39,839 bases of DNA from Verrucomicrobiota bacterium (GTDB lineage Bacteria; Verrucomicrobiota; Lentisphaeria; Victivallales; UBA1829): positions 1-39,839 of the forward strand of contig JAKJHH010000007.1 of assembly GCA_022703965.1 (NCBI GenBank), read 5' to 3'. The notes under the pieces are model-generated. The model saw only the letters and a list, made by a program, of their open reading frames with translations. It was not told where the DNA came from and made no database searches. Positions within the stretch are counted from its first letter, which is position 1. Each line of letters opens with the position of its first letter. Made by a program: the position numbers and the translations under genes. This document shows positions 1 through 8,460 of the stretch, piece after piece.

Positions 1-993
1 ATCATGGTCTATGATGTCGCAGACCCCGGGTACATCTGTTGAGACGACCGGAAGCCCTGCCGCAAAAGCTTCAAGGATTACGATTCCCAGAGCCTCTATC
101 AGTGTCGGAAAGACAAAGATGTCGGCACTTTTGTAGATGCCTATGAGTTTAGCTGAGGGCAGCAGAAAACTTTTTGCCTCGCCGCCTGAGCAGTCTTCGA
201 TAATTTTGATGTTCAAGTTATCCAGCTCAGGACATATTTCTCTGAGCTTGGAATTTCCCCGTCCGGCAAGAATCCAGACGAAATCTATTCCCGCTTCCTT
301 GAGCTTTGCCGCGATTGCCGGAATAGAGTTAAATCCTTTTTTGGGATGATAGCGTCCGACTGTCAGGAGCACAGGAATATCGCGTCCGCCGGTGATTTCT
401 TTTCTGAACGCTTCATCCCTCGGGGTTTCGTTGAATTTGGAAAGCTGAACGCCGTTTGGGATGATTTTAATTTTGTCCGCTTCGATTCCAAGATCAAGAT
501 ATTCTTTGCGAACAGTCGGAGTTATCGCCACGAAGCCGTCGTAATTTCTGTAAGCGTTCGAGATCAGTTTGTCGCGTTCTGGGTCAAGACGATAGCCGTA
601 ATTGATTTCCGGCATTTTCTGTATGTCTTCTCCGCAGCATCTGAGCACGGCAGGAATCTTCAGAAATTTGAAAGCCTTCCATGCGTAGACTCCGAGCGGA
701 TAACCCATCGTAACCTGCCAGATGTCGAACTTGTGGATCTTCTGAAGTCTCCATATCTGAAAGAGAAGATGAATCTCTCCGAGCAGAGGGATTCTGCGCA
801 GAAGTCCGCATGTTTTCGCAGGAAGATGAATGGTTTTATAGCCTGTTTCCGGCGCTGTTTTTGCCGGAGCCGTCGTGCATATGACCGTTGCGTCGTGGCC
901 GTTTGCAGCCAAGCCTTCGCATACATTATGCACACAGACCTCAGCCCCTCCGACATGAGGATAAAACTGCGCTATCAGATGGGCTATTTTCAT
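1..993 (-). CDS. GT4-family glycosyltransferase (C-terminus cut by window edge)
   Basis: This is a GT-B fold glycosyltransferase, probably adding a sugar to a surface glycan or lipid-linked precursor at the inner face of the membrane. Reading from ATG at 993, the protein opens MKIAHLIAQFYPHVGGAE, the N-terminal acceptor-domain pattern of the GT4 family with its glycine-rich loop. Near the window edge it carries the donor-site pattern EALGIVILEAFAAGLPVV (an E-x7-E motif) followed by STDVPGV. The frame stays open for 331 codons to base 1, so the last part lies outside the window. The start is five bases after the stop of the upstream carbamoyltransferase gene, so the two are co-transcribed. The family is certain; donor sugar and acceptor cannot be read from the sequence. 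Confidence 0.88.
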   Translation of the reverse strand, partial: MKIAHLIAQFYPHVGGAEVCVHNVCEGLAANGHDATVICTTAPAKTAPETGYKTIHLPAKTCGLLRRIPLLGEIHLLFQIWRLQKIHKFDIWQVTMGYPLGVYAWKAFKFLKIPAVLRCCGEDIQKMPEINYGYRLDPERDKLISNAYRNYDGFVAITPTVRKEYLDLGIEADKIKIIPNGVQLSKFNETPRDEAFRKEITGGRDIPVLLTVGRYHPKKGFNSIPAIAAKLKEAGIDFVWILAGRGNSKLREICPELDNLNIKIIEDCSGGEAKSFLLPSAKLIGIYKSADIFVFPTLIEALGIVILEAFAAGLPVVSTDVPGVCDIIDHD

Positions 994-998
994 ATCTC

Positions 999-2771
999 TT
1001 AAGAATTTTTCCTTGTGATGATGACGTTATCGACAATCAGCACATCCAGCGCGGAGTTGAGGTAAACATCAACCGCATCGCATGCACCTTTGACGATAGG
1101 ATATCCGTGCAGGTTGAACGAGGTGTTCAGTACCGACGGAATTCCGGTTTTTTCGTAGAATTTTGTGATGAGGTCATGGAATTCAGGATAAATTTCCTTG
1201 GTGACGAGTTGTGAACGCGCTGTTTTGTCTGCCTGATGAATTCCGGCCATGAATTTTTCGGATTCGCCCTGAATCGCATCGAAAGTGAACATCATGTAAG
1301 GCGAACCGGCTTTCTGGTTGGCAGGCGGAATTTTTACGAGCATTTCGGCTTTTTCACGGATCATTGCAGGCGCAAAAGGCATCCAGAAGTCGCGCTTTTT
1401 GATTGCGGCGTTGATGATATTGATAATTCTCATATCATCAGGAGCCGCGATAATCGAACGGTTTCCAAGGGCGCGTGCGCCGAATTCCATACGTCCTGAG
1501 CATCTGGCGACGATTTTACGCTGAATCAGCATATCCGCGACATCCTCGTTGATCTTGTCGGAGACACGGAAATCAACCTTGTCGGCATACTTTTTCTTTG
1601 CTTCCTCAATATCGTCAGAAGCGTTGCTTCCGAGGCAGAAGGGGCCGAATTTGATATCCGGTGAGCCTTCTTTTTTGAATTTATTCCAGGCAAGGAATGC
1701 CGCTCCGAAGGCGTTTGTTTCATCGCCGCATGACGGGAAGCAGTTCACGAATTCGACTTCAGGCAGCGCGGCAATGAGCTTGTTTGCCTTTACGTTCATA
1801 AAGAATCCGCCTGTCAGAAGAACTTTTTTGATTCCTGTAGCAGCTACTCCTGCCTTGATCCATTTGACGGCTACGTCTTCCGCGAGCATCTGAAGTCCAG
1901 AAGCCAGATTGTCGAAACGGACATTGCTTGTGGCTATGAAGAGATCCTTGATAAGCTCCTGCTTGCCGTGTCCCTTTGAGTTGCTGACATCAGTATATTT
2001 GCCGTTGTTGAATACGAGCGGATTATTAGGGCTGAAACCGATGAAATTTGAAAGCATGTCGTAGACAGCCTTGGAATATTTTGGCGACGCATAGGGGGCA
2101 AGTCCCATAAGCTTGTATTCATGTTCATGCGGCATGAAGCCCATGATATAGGTAATGTGAGCGTAAAGACATGCCGGAGAGAAGGAGTCGGACTGTGCAA
2201 TAAGCTCAAGTTTGTTGTTTTTACCCTTGTAGACTGCGCTTGTCTTGCCGTCGCCTCCGCCGTCCATTGAGAAAACGAGGTATTCCTCGTTCTTGTCGGC
2301 TGAGGAGAGACCGTAATAAGCTGAAGCCGCGTGGCAGAGATGATGGTCAAAACGTGTTGTTTTATCCTGAATTCCGAGTTCCTTCAGAAAGTCGTTCAGA
2401 TCCTTTTCCTTTTTAGCGTTGGAAGTGCCAAGGCTTGCAAAAAGATTGAATACTTTTTCTATGGAGAAATCGCTTTTTTCCTTGATTCCGAAACACTGCT
2501 GGCGGATTCTGCTGTAGCGGTTATGGAATTTGCGCAGGTCAGATTCGCGCGACGCAGGAACTTTTGAAGTCATTCCGCCGACTGCGACATGATCTATGTC
2601 TTTGCTGCTGATTCCGGCAAACGCAAGAGCCTCCTTGATCGACAGAAGAGGAAAACCGGCATGGTTTTTCATTCTGCTGAGGCGTTCTTCCTGTATGGCG
2701 AAAATCACCTCATTGTCCTTCATCAGGACAGCCGATGCATTCAGTGTCGGGCTGATTCCAAGAATATACAT
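999..2771 (-). CDS. Carbamoyltransferase (NodU/CmcH/TobZ family)
   Basis: Transfers a carbamoyl group from carbamoyl phosphate, via an adenylated intermediate, to a hydroxyl of a sugar or similar small molecule. The 590 residues match the full family length. The N-terminal Kae1/YgjD-like domain begins MYILGISPTLNASAVL, has the metal-binding histidines in FDHHLCHAA (H143, H144, H147) and the ATP loop FSMDGGGDGKT. The C-terminal domain has the family signature FGARALGNRSI and later SVLNTSFNLHGYPIV. The start is supported by a GGGA-type ribosome site just upstream. It lies between a glycosyltransferase and an asparagine-synthase-like gene on the same strand, which suggests decoration of a polysaccharide or glycosylated metabolite. 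The true acceptor is unknown. Confidence 0.92.
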   Translation of the reverse strand: MYILGISPTLNASAVLMKDNEVIFAIQEERLSRMKNHAGFPLLSIKEALAFAGISSKDIDHVAVGGMTSKVPASRESDLRKFHNRYSRIRQQCFGIKEKSDFSIEKVFNLFASLGTSNAKKEKDLNDFLKELGIQDKTTRFDHHLCHAASAYYGLSSADKNEEYLVFSMDGGGDGKTSAVYKGKNNKLELIAQSDSFSPACLYAHITYIMGFMPHEHEYKLMGLAPYASPKYSKAVYDMLSNFIGFSPNNPLVFNNGKYTDVSNSKGHGKQELIKDLFIATSNVRFDNLASGLQMLAEDVAVKWIKAGVAATGIKKVLLTGGFFMNVKANKLIAALPEVEFVNCFPSCGDETNAFGAAFLAWNKFKKEGSPDIKFGPFCLGSNASDDIEEAKKKYADKVDFRVSDKINEDVADMLIQRKIVARCSGRMEFGARALGNRSIIAAPDDMRIINIINAAIKKRDFWMPFAPAMIREKAEMLVKIPPANQKAGSPYMMFTFDAIQGESEKFMAGIHQADKTARSQLVTKEIYPEFHDLITKFYEKTGIPSVLNTSFNLHGYPIVKGACDAVDVYLNSALDVLIVDNVIITRKNS

Positions 2772-2799
2772 TGTTTCCCTCTCTAAAATATTTAAAAAA

Positions 2800-4650
2800 T
2801 TATCTTTTCAAAAAAGTTCCCGCAGTAAGCAGAGCCTGAACGAAGTCTGCCCCTGCCTTTCCCTTGTTTTCTCCCTCAAGGAATGCCGGAACAGCGGTTC
2901 CGATCTGTGCTCCGTCAAGGATTCTGTCGAAACCAGTGGCTCCTCCGGCGCATATCGACATCACGGCATCCTTCAGCTCTTTCTGATTCCGCAATGCGTG
3001 CTCTCTCGACGGCCAGGTTCTTTCCTGCCAACGCGGAATTTCCTTTTCCGGAAAAATTCGCCTTTTCACATAGCCTGATAACTGATAAAAAGTCTGCTCG
3101 GTTCTGCTTGCTGTAACCGGAAACTTTGTATTGGCGCTCGGCAGTGCAGCCAAAGCGGGATCAAGAATTTTAAGCGCCGCTTTTTCTATTTTTCCGTAAA
3201 ATCTCTGTTCAAGCGGCAGGGACAGATAGAAGTCGAATATGCGGTTGTCGAAGGATACTGTTCTCTGTTCGGCATAAGTCGCTATCGACGCATGATTCGG
3301 ATAACTGTAATGGCGCGATATATGATGGAAACTCAAATATTCCCAGAGATCATAAGGATCGCTTGTCCACTGTTTTCCAATATTTATAATTTCGCTCACC
3401 GAATCTCTCTGGAAGCTTTTCAGATGCTCCTTCATTTCCGGCTTGATGAAGTTCCATATATCAGTCTGTTTTGTGTTTCTGTACGGAGCATTCGCAATAT
3501 AATATCCGGCAAGGTCTTCCGGAAGTTCGGCTATGGTTCTGAAGTAAGTTTTCCTGCCCATGAAACTATGTGAGTGTCCCGGTATATACATGCCCTGAAA
3601 CATATAATCAAAGCCGTGTCCATGAAAACAGACATCCGCATGTTTTTTCACAGTATCGGCAAAGCCCAGAAAGAGACCGTGATCGAAGTTATACATGCCG
3701 CCGATTATACTTGCGGAAGCCCTGAAAATCTGTGAATAATGGTCGTATTCAAGTTCAAGTCCGACGTGCGGAGCGCCTTTGGTCTCTGCAATTTTTTTTG
3801 CGGTAAGATACTCGTTGTTTTCTCCGAGTGCGGTAGTGAAACAAGTCGGCACCGTGTCTCTGAAGGACGCAAGAACCGAGCGCGAGTCCATGCCTCCGCT
3901 GAGGAAGTGGCCAAGACGCGGTGAATCGCTGCTCTTTTGTCTTACGGATTCTATCATAAGCCCCGCGAGTATTTCGGCATGTTTCTTGAGTGAAAGACGG
4001 CTCTTTTCATAATTTCTTGACCAGTAGCGTCTTATTGAGACTTTTCCTCCGTTAATCTCCATTATGGAGGCATCGGGAAGGAAATTTACATTTTCGGCGT
4101 AAGTTTTTGTGCCTAGTATGCGCTGAAGCCAGAGAAATTCAAAAATAGCCTCGGAAGAAACCTTCAGATCGCCTTTTTCCTTGAGCAGATCCCAGATAGT
4201 CGAGAAGTACGGAGTTCCGTAGAAAACTCCCTCACTTTGTGCATAGTAGAATGGTATTGACGTAAAACGGTCGTTTACAATGCTGAGGGTTCCTGATTGC
4301 TTGTCGAAGAGAAAAATCAGAAATTCACCGTTGATGGACGCTATTTTGCTGTCAGACGGAACTCCTTCAGCCGCAAAAAGGTTCAATACGGCTTCCCGGT
4401 TGATTACAGTATCTACAATGGGACTTCCCATTACGGAGATCAGATATTTGTCCGTTTCTTTGAAAAGCGGAGCGGGAAGCACTCCTCCTGCTATTATAGA
4501 AAATTTAAGCTCTGGAGACAGTGATTCTTTATTCAGTTCAGCTTTGCCGTAGTTCGAGGGCAGGAGCGTAGAGGCGGTGTCTCTTTTTTCAAGAGCCGCC
4601 ATAAAAAACGGAATACTGAACTCTGCCTTGAATTTTTCCATAAAATCCAT
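2800..4650 (-). CDS. Asparagine-synthase-like amidotransferase lacking the N-terminal cysteine
   Basis: Class-B asparagine-synthase relative that would activate a carboxylate with ATP and form an amide. The synthetase half has the PP-loop SGGMDSR at about residues 251-257. The N-terminal half resembles the glutaminase fold (INGEFLIFLFD, then NDRFTSIPFYY), but the chain does not begin Met-Cys, so the usual catalytic Cys2 is absent and ammonia or another amine would have to be used. This is typical of asparagine-synthase homologues in polysaccharide and natural-product clusters. I chose ATG 4650 over an in-frame TTG at 4653; ATG 4641 is also possible and no strong ribosome site decides. It is the first gene of the carbamoyltransferase-glycosyltransferase operon, with a 28-base gap to the next gene. 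Confidence 0.82.
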   Translation of the reverse strand: MDFMEKFKAEFSIPFFMAALEKRDTASTLLPSNYGKAELNKESLSPELKFSIIAGGVLPAPLFKETDKYLISVMGSPIVDTVINREAVLNLFAAEGVPSDSKIASINGEFLIFLFDKQSGTLSIVNDRFTSIPFYYAQSEGVFYGTPYFSTIWDLLKEKGDLKVSSEAIFEFLWLQRILGTKTYAENVNFLPDASIMEINGGKVSIRRYWSRNYEKSRLSLKKHAEILAGLMIESVRQKSSDSPRLGHFLSGGMDSRSVLASFRDTVPTCFTTALGENNEYLTAKKIAETKGAPHVGLELEYDHYSQIFRASASIIGGMYNFDHGLFLGFADTVKKHADVCFHGHGFDYMFQGMYIPGHSHSFMGRKTYFRTIAELPEDLAGYYIANAPYRNTKQTDIWNFIKPEMKEHLKSFQRDSVSEIINIGKQWTSDPYDLWEYLSFHHISRHYSYPNHASIATYAEQRTVSFDNRIFDFYLSLPLEQRFYGKIEKAALKILDPALAALPSANTKFPVTASRTEQTFYQLSGYVKRRIFPEKEIPRWQERTWPSREHALRNQKELKDAVMSICAGGATGFDRILDGAQIGTAVPAFLEGENKGKAGADFVQALLTAGTFLKR

Positions 4651-4830
4651 CAAAAATAAAGTCTTTTAATTTACTCCATTAAGCGCTAATCTCAAGCAGG
4701 ATAAGCCTATTCTTCTTAGCTACGCTCTCCTTTTTAAAACAAAACTCACATAAATGTCGTAAAAGCTGCTCTTTCTGGGGCTTTTCCGTTTGACGGTCAT
4801 CCGATTTGTAAATGCGGAAGGATTTCTGAA

Positions 4831-6006
4831 ATGGACAATAAAAATTCAATAAAGCTTGAACAGAGCGGAGAACTCCTGAAGTCCTGGATTAATTTTACCG
4901 GGACAAAAATTACGGCTCCGTTTATAAACCGTCTGCTATGCAGCGCCGACGAAGGCGTTTCCTCGGATCAGGCGGCGCTTTTCCAGACAATACTCGAAAA
5001 AGAACCGGTCATTGCCGCGCACATTCAGACGCGAATCTCGGCTGTCATGGCGTGCGATTTCTCCATCGAATCTGAAGACCGTGGGCTTGCCCTGAAACTT
5101 GAAGCTATTCTGCGCAAAGCCGGAATTCAGTCGCTCATGCGTCATCTTCTCGATGCCATTGTAACAGGCTATTCAGGCTCGGCGACAATATGGGGAGAAG
5201 GCGGCGCTTTTATCAGAAAGTTCCAGCATATTCATCCCTCAAACTGGATCTTTGACGATAACGGAGATGTATTGCTCTTTACTCGCAACGGACTTTCTGT
5301 TCCGCTCAAATCATATCCGGAAAACCAGTTCATTTTCCATACTCACCTTTTGAAACCGGGACTGCCCTCGAAGGGAGGACTTCTCAGAACGCTTGTCTGG
5401 CTATACTTCTTCAAACATTACGCAATGCGCGACAGAGCCAGATACATCGAGAAATTCGGCGTTCCTTTCATGATGGCGAAAATCCGCCGCGACGAATTCG
5501 AAGACAAGGCGCTCCGTGAAAACATCCTCTCTTCACTCGCCCGGGCCGGAAGCGACGGGGCCGGAGTCATTACCTCCGACTCCTCTCTTGAGATCATCAA
5601 TGCCTCGTCCTCCGGCCCGGACACTCAGGAATGGCTCGATTACATTGATTCAGTTTATGCTCTTGTGATTCTCGGACAGACGGCTTCAAGCTCGGGAGCT
5701 TCAGGATTCAGCAAAGGACAGATTCAGGAGAATGTCCGCCAGGATATTCTGGAATCGGACTGCCGCAGCCTCATGGAGACTCTTGACAATCAGCTCCTTG
5801 CCCCGCTTGAATTCTACCTTACGGGCTCAAAAGGAAAATGCCGCATCAAGCTCGATTTTCAGGTTTCTGAAGACCTGCGCGAAAAGGCGGAAATCGTGAA
5901 AATCCTTGCCGAAAGCGGATATAAAGCGGACAGAAACTGGGTGGCAAAAACATTTTCTGTCCCTCTCGAAGATGAAAACAACAACAGTGACGGAGATAAT
6001 GAATGA
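4831..6006 (+). CDS. Mu gp29-like phage portal protein (DUF935)
   Basis: The portal forms the ring at one vertex of the capsid through which DNA passes and on which head assembly starts. The 391-residue product has the DUF935/Mu gp29 pattern: an N-terminal stretch with LEKEPVIAAHIQTRISAV, then HPSNWIFDD, FIFHTHL, and the region around YFFKHYAMRDRARYIEKFG-V-PF. It is somewhat shorter than Mu gp29 itself, mainly at the C-terminus. ATG 4831 follows an AAGGA ribosome site at good spacing. It starts the head cassette, and the stop overlaps the next start as ATGA. No terminase gene precedes it, unlike a normal Mu-like order, because the upstream gene is a divergent sugar-modification gene. Confidence 0.88.
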   Translation: MDNKNSIKLEQSGELLKSWINFTGTKITAPFINRLLCSADEGVSSDQAALFQTILEKEPVIAAHIQTRISAVMACDFSIESEDRGLALKLEAILRKAGIQSLMRHLLDAIVTGYSGSATIWGEGGAFIRKFQHIHPSNWIFDDNGDVLLFTRNGLSVPLKSYPENQFIFHTHLLKPGLPSKGGLLRTLVWLYFFKHYAMRDRARYIEKFGVPFMMAKIRRDEFEDKALRENILSSLARAGSDGAGVITSDSSLEIINASSSGPDTQEWLDYIDSVYALVILGQTASSSGASGFSKGQIQENVRQDILESDCRSLMETLDNQLLAPLEFYLTGSKGKCRIKLDFQVSEDLREKAEIVKILAESGYKADRNWVAKTFSVPLEDENNNSDGDNE

Positions 6007-7034
6007 AAACTGAACGCATAGCCTTTTTCAACGGACTCGAATGCTTTTCCGAAAACAAAAGACAGGCTCGTGAGCTTCCTTCCGAGTTCATGATCATACG
6101 CTTCGGCATCAACAAATACACAAAGGACGGACATCAGGACGAATTTAATTTCACGCAGAACGATGCCGATGCCGTAATCACTGAATTCGAGTCCAGAGGC
6201 CGTGACCTCGTCATCGACTATGAACATCAGACCTTGCGCGGCTCTCAGGCTCCGGCGGCAGGATGGATAAAACGTCTTTTCAAGAAGGACGACGGTCTCT
6301 ACGGCGAGCTCAAATACTGGACGGAACAGGCAGCGGAATACCTGAAAAAAGGTGAATACAGATATTTCTCTCCGGTGATCCAGTTTTCCAGACGCGGAAA
6401 AACAGTAACAGCTATCCACTCGGTGGCGCTCACGAATCATCCTGCGATGCACTTTAATCCGGCTCTCGCAGCCGACGACAGCCTCGAAGTTGATCCGTCA
6501 TGCCCGCCCTCAAACATAAACGAAACGGAGTTTCAAATGAAAAGAATCTTTGAACTGCTCGGTCTTCAGGAGTTCTCCGACAAGACCAGCCCGGAGGCGC
6601 TTTCAAAAGCAGCCGACAAAGTCGCTGAACTTTGCAGGCTCGCCGAAGAAGGCGGGAATTTTCTCAACAAACATGCCTGTAAATCATTCGATGATCTTGA
6701 GGCTAAGATTTCTTCTCTTCCTTCAGAAGAAACATTGAAGGCTCTTGAGCTGGAAATCACAAAACGTGATGCTGAATCAGCAGTCGCAGTCGGATTTTCA
6801 GACGGAAAGCTTCAGGAATCATTGCGTGAATGGGCAAGAGGCTTTGCCGAAAAGGATCTTGCAGGGTTCAAATCATGGCTTGAAAAAGCCCCTGTGATCG
6901 TGCCGCTCAATTCAAATATTGAGCAGAGGAATCCTCTGGACGATACAGAAGCAAAGCTTTCGGAAACCGAGCTCAAAATTATGAGACTTCTTGGCCTTTC
7001 CGATGAAAAAATCAAAGAAATAAATTCAAAATAA
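6003..7034 (+). CDS. Mu I-like prohead protease with C-terminal scaffold
   Basis: Self-cleaving protease that processes the scaffold during procapsid maturation. The 343-residue protein shows the Mu-like I family pattern: RDLVIDYEHQTL with a catalytic-type histidine, APAAGWIKRL, KKGEYRYFSPVIQF, and a second histidine segment ending LTNHPAMHFNPAL. After about residue 178 it changes to a helical, charged scaffold-like region starting MKRIFELLGL. It begins in a four-base ATGA overlap with the portal gene, so translation is probably coupled. Protease-scaffold fusions of this type are known in Mu, where the scaffold is also made separately from an internal start. Confidence 0.86.
   Translation: MKTERIAFFNGLECFSENKRQARELPSEFMIIRFGINKYTKDGHQDEFNFTQNDADAVITEFESRGRDLVIDYEHQTLRGSQAPAAGWIKRLFKKDDGLYGELKYWTEQAAEYLKKGEYRYFSPVIQFSRRGKTVTAIHSVALTNHPAMHFNPALAADDSLEVDPSCPPSNINETEFQMKRIFELLGLQEFSDKTSPEALSKAADKVAELCRLAEEGGNFLNKHACKSFDDLEAKISSLPSEETLKALELEITKRDAESAVAVGFSDGKLQESLREWARGFAEKDLAGFKSWLEKAPVIVPLNSNIEQRNPLDDTEAKLSETELKIMRLLGLSDEKIKEINSK
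6537..7034 (+). CDS. Candidate nested scaffold protein (Mu Z-like) from an internal start
   Basis: An in-frame ATG at 6537 (codon 179 of the protease gene) is preceded by ACGGAG six bases upstream, a good ribosome site inside coding sequence. The resulting 165-residue product starts MKRIFELLGLQEFSDKTSPE, the typical beginning of free-standing Mu-type scaffold proteins, and is rich in helix-forming charged residues such as EALSKAADKVAELCRLAEE. In Mu, scaffold Z is produced from the 3' part of gene I in the same way. The internal site and domain boundary coincide here, which is the main support; expression is inferred. Confidence 0.6.
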   Translation: MKRIFELLGLQEFSDKTSPEALSKAADKVAELCRLAEEGGNFLNKHACKSFDDLEAKISSLPSEETLKALELEITKRDAESAVAVGFSDGKLQESLREWARGFAEKDLAGFKSWLEKAPVIVPLNSNIEQRNPLDDTEAKLSETELKIMRLLGLSDEKIKEINSK

Positions 7035-7046
7035 AGGAGACTTGAA

Positions 7047-7463
7047 ATGTCAGCACTGACTACAAACAGAGACACCAAGGAAAGAGTTCCGGCTTTCCGC
7101 AGATACCTTGTTACTCCGGGCGAAATCATGTATGCAGGCGGCATCGCCGCGCTCAATACTTCGACTGGAAAAATCGAAATGGCATCCGATAAAGCTTCGC
7201 TCAAAGTCATCGGACGCTCTGAGCAGTATGTCGACAACAGCGAAGGCAGAAATCCCCTCTGCGAAGCCAAGGCAGGCTGCTTCCTCTTTGCCAACTCTGC
7301 TGCTCATCCTGTGACTGTCGCCTCAATCGGAGCAAAATGTTATGTTGAGGACGATCAGACCGTTTCCAGCAGCGGCGGAACAAACAATGTCGTTGCCGGA
7401 GTCGTCTTCGATGTCACCGAGGCGGGCGTCTGGGTCGAAATTCAGCCTTACATGTCAATCTAA
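7047..7463 (+). CDS. Small capsid decoration/cement-like protein
   Basis: A 138-residue beta-rich protein between the protease/scaffold and major capsid genes, the place where Mu-like and related phages encode head decoration or stabilisation proteins. Visible features are a short polar N-terminus (MSALTTNRDTKERVPAF) and a Gly/Val-rich body with VTPGEIMYAGGIAALN, ASIGAKCYVEDDQTV and a final VAGVVFDVTEAGVWVEIQP, similar in layout to DUF2190-type proteins. The ATG is preceded by AAAGGAG. The function rests on position and general sequence character; no catalytic motif is present. Confidence 0.62.
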   Translation: MSALTTNRDTKERVPAFRRYLVTPGEIMYAGGIAALNTSTGKIEMASDKASLKVIGRSEQYVDNSEGRNPLCEAKAGCFLFANSAAHPVTVASIGAKCYVEDDQTVSSSGGTNNVVAGVVFDVTEAGVWVEIQPYMSI

Positions 7464-7486
7464 AAATAATAGAAGGAGATTTATAA

Positions 7487-8395
7487 ATGGATATCAACAG
7501 AAAAAATATCGAGACACTTTTCAAGGGCTTTGACGCAAGTTTCAAGGACGCCTTCACTCTGGCTCCCGATTCATGGAAGAAGTTTGCAATGACGGTTCAG
7601 TCCGGAACAGCCTCAAACATCTATCCTTTCATTGAGCAGTTCGGCGGAATGCGCGAATGGACAGGCGACCGTCAGATCAAGAATATTTCCTCAATGAAAC
7701 TCGAAATCATAAACCGCAGCTTCGAGGATACCGTCGCTGTAAAGCGAAACGACATCGAAGACGACCAGGTCGGCATATACAGCGTTCTGATCTCACAGAT
7801 GGGACTCAATGCCGCGAAGATCTGGCAGGAACTCGCAGTGTCGGCTCTTCTTTCAGATGCCGCTGTCTGGGCGGACGGCGCCGCATTCTTCGGAACAAGC
7901 CGCAAGTATGGCGAACATGCTGTGAGCAACCTGAGCGAAGCCGCTCTTTCTCAGGATTCCTACAAGGCGGCAAGACAGGCGATGATGGAGTACAAATCTC
8001 ACAGCGGCAAAGCTCTCGGAGTCGTTCCCAATCTGCTTATCGTAGGCTCCAAGAACGAAGCCGCCGCTTTCGGCATAGTCAAGGATTCCCTTGCTGTTGC
8101 CGGTGTCAGCGGCAGAGCAGGATCAACCGAGAACCCCTGGTTCGGCACGGCGGATTACATCGTTCTTCCCGAGCTCTCGGGCGATTACGAGGATCTCTGG
8201 TTCCTTGCGGCTTCTTCAGGCGTTCTCAAGCCGCTTGTCGTTCAGCAGAGAAAACAGCCCGTGCTTACAAGGCTCGATTCTGACAACGATGAAAATGTCT
8301 TCATGCGCAACGAGTACATCTATGGAACCGAGGCAAGAGGCGAAGCCTTCCTCGCCTTCCCGCACCTGATTTACAAGGGTGGTTCGGCAGCATAA
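7487..8395 (+). CDS. Mu gpT-like major head (capsid) protein
   Basis: Major capsid protein that builds the icosahedral shell. The 302-residue product has the features of the Mu-like gpT family: an N-terminal ININ-type helix (IETLFKGFDASFKDAF), YPFIEQFGGMREWTGDRQIKN, the strand RSFEDTVAVKRNDIEDDQVGIY, ELAVSALL with the following WADGAAFFGTS, and a C-terminal NEYIYGTEARGEAFLAFPHL. Length equals that of the Mu family. AGGAG lies shortly before the ATG. A strong terminator follows it immediately, so the capsid gene would be the last on the upstream transcript. The reading frame is intact with no sign of decay. Confidence 0.92.
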   Translation: MDINRKNIETLFKGFDASFKDAFTLAPDSWKKFAMTVQSGTASNIYPFIEQFGGMREWTGDRQIKNISSMKLEIINRSFEDTVAVKRNDIEDDQVGIYSVLISQMGLNAAKIWQELAVSALLSDAAVWADGAAFFGTSRKYGEHAVSNLSEAALSQDSYKAARQAMMEYKSHSGKALGVVPNLLIVGSKNEAAAFGIVKDSLAVAGVSGRAGSTENPWFGTADYIVLPELSGDYEDLWFLAASSGVLKPLVVQQRKQPVLTRLDSDNDENVFMRNEYIYGTEARGEAFLAFPHLIYKGGSAA

Positions 8396-8406
8396 AGAAC
8401 TGCGTG

Positions 8407-8435
8407 AGCCGCCGCCTCTAAAGCGGCGGCTTTTT
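8407..8435 (+). terminator. Rho-independent terminator after the major capsid gene
   Basis: A perfect eight-base GC stem (GCCGCCGC at 8408-8415 with GCGGCGGC at 8423-8430) plus one A-T pair closes a seven-base loop and is followed by TTTTT. It sits 11 bases after the capsid stop codon. It would let the head structural genes be made in excess over the connector genes downstream, which then rely on read-through or an unseen promoter. Confidence 0.85.
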
Positions 8436-8460
8436 AAACTCTCAAAAAAAGGACTTGGAC

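Noticed and set aside
346-1002. Long plus-strand ORF of 218 codons
   Set aside because: It is antisense to the glycosyltransferase gene, whose protein has unmistakable GT4 motifs; the plus-strand product has no recognisable pattern.
5859-6452. Minus-strand ORF of 197 codons across the portal-protease junction
   Set aside because: Antisense to two well-supported phage genes, with no ribosome site or family pattern.
7657-8283. Alternative-frame ORF of 208 codons inside the capsid gene
   Set aside because: Its Arg/Ser-rich product is typical of a shifted frame, and the capsid frame is clearly the real one.
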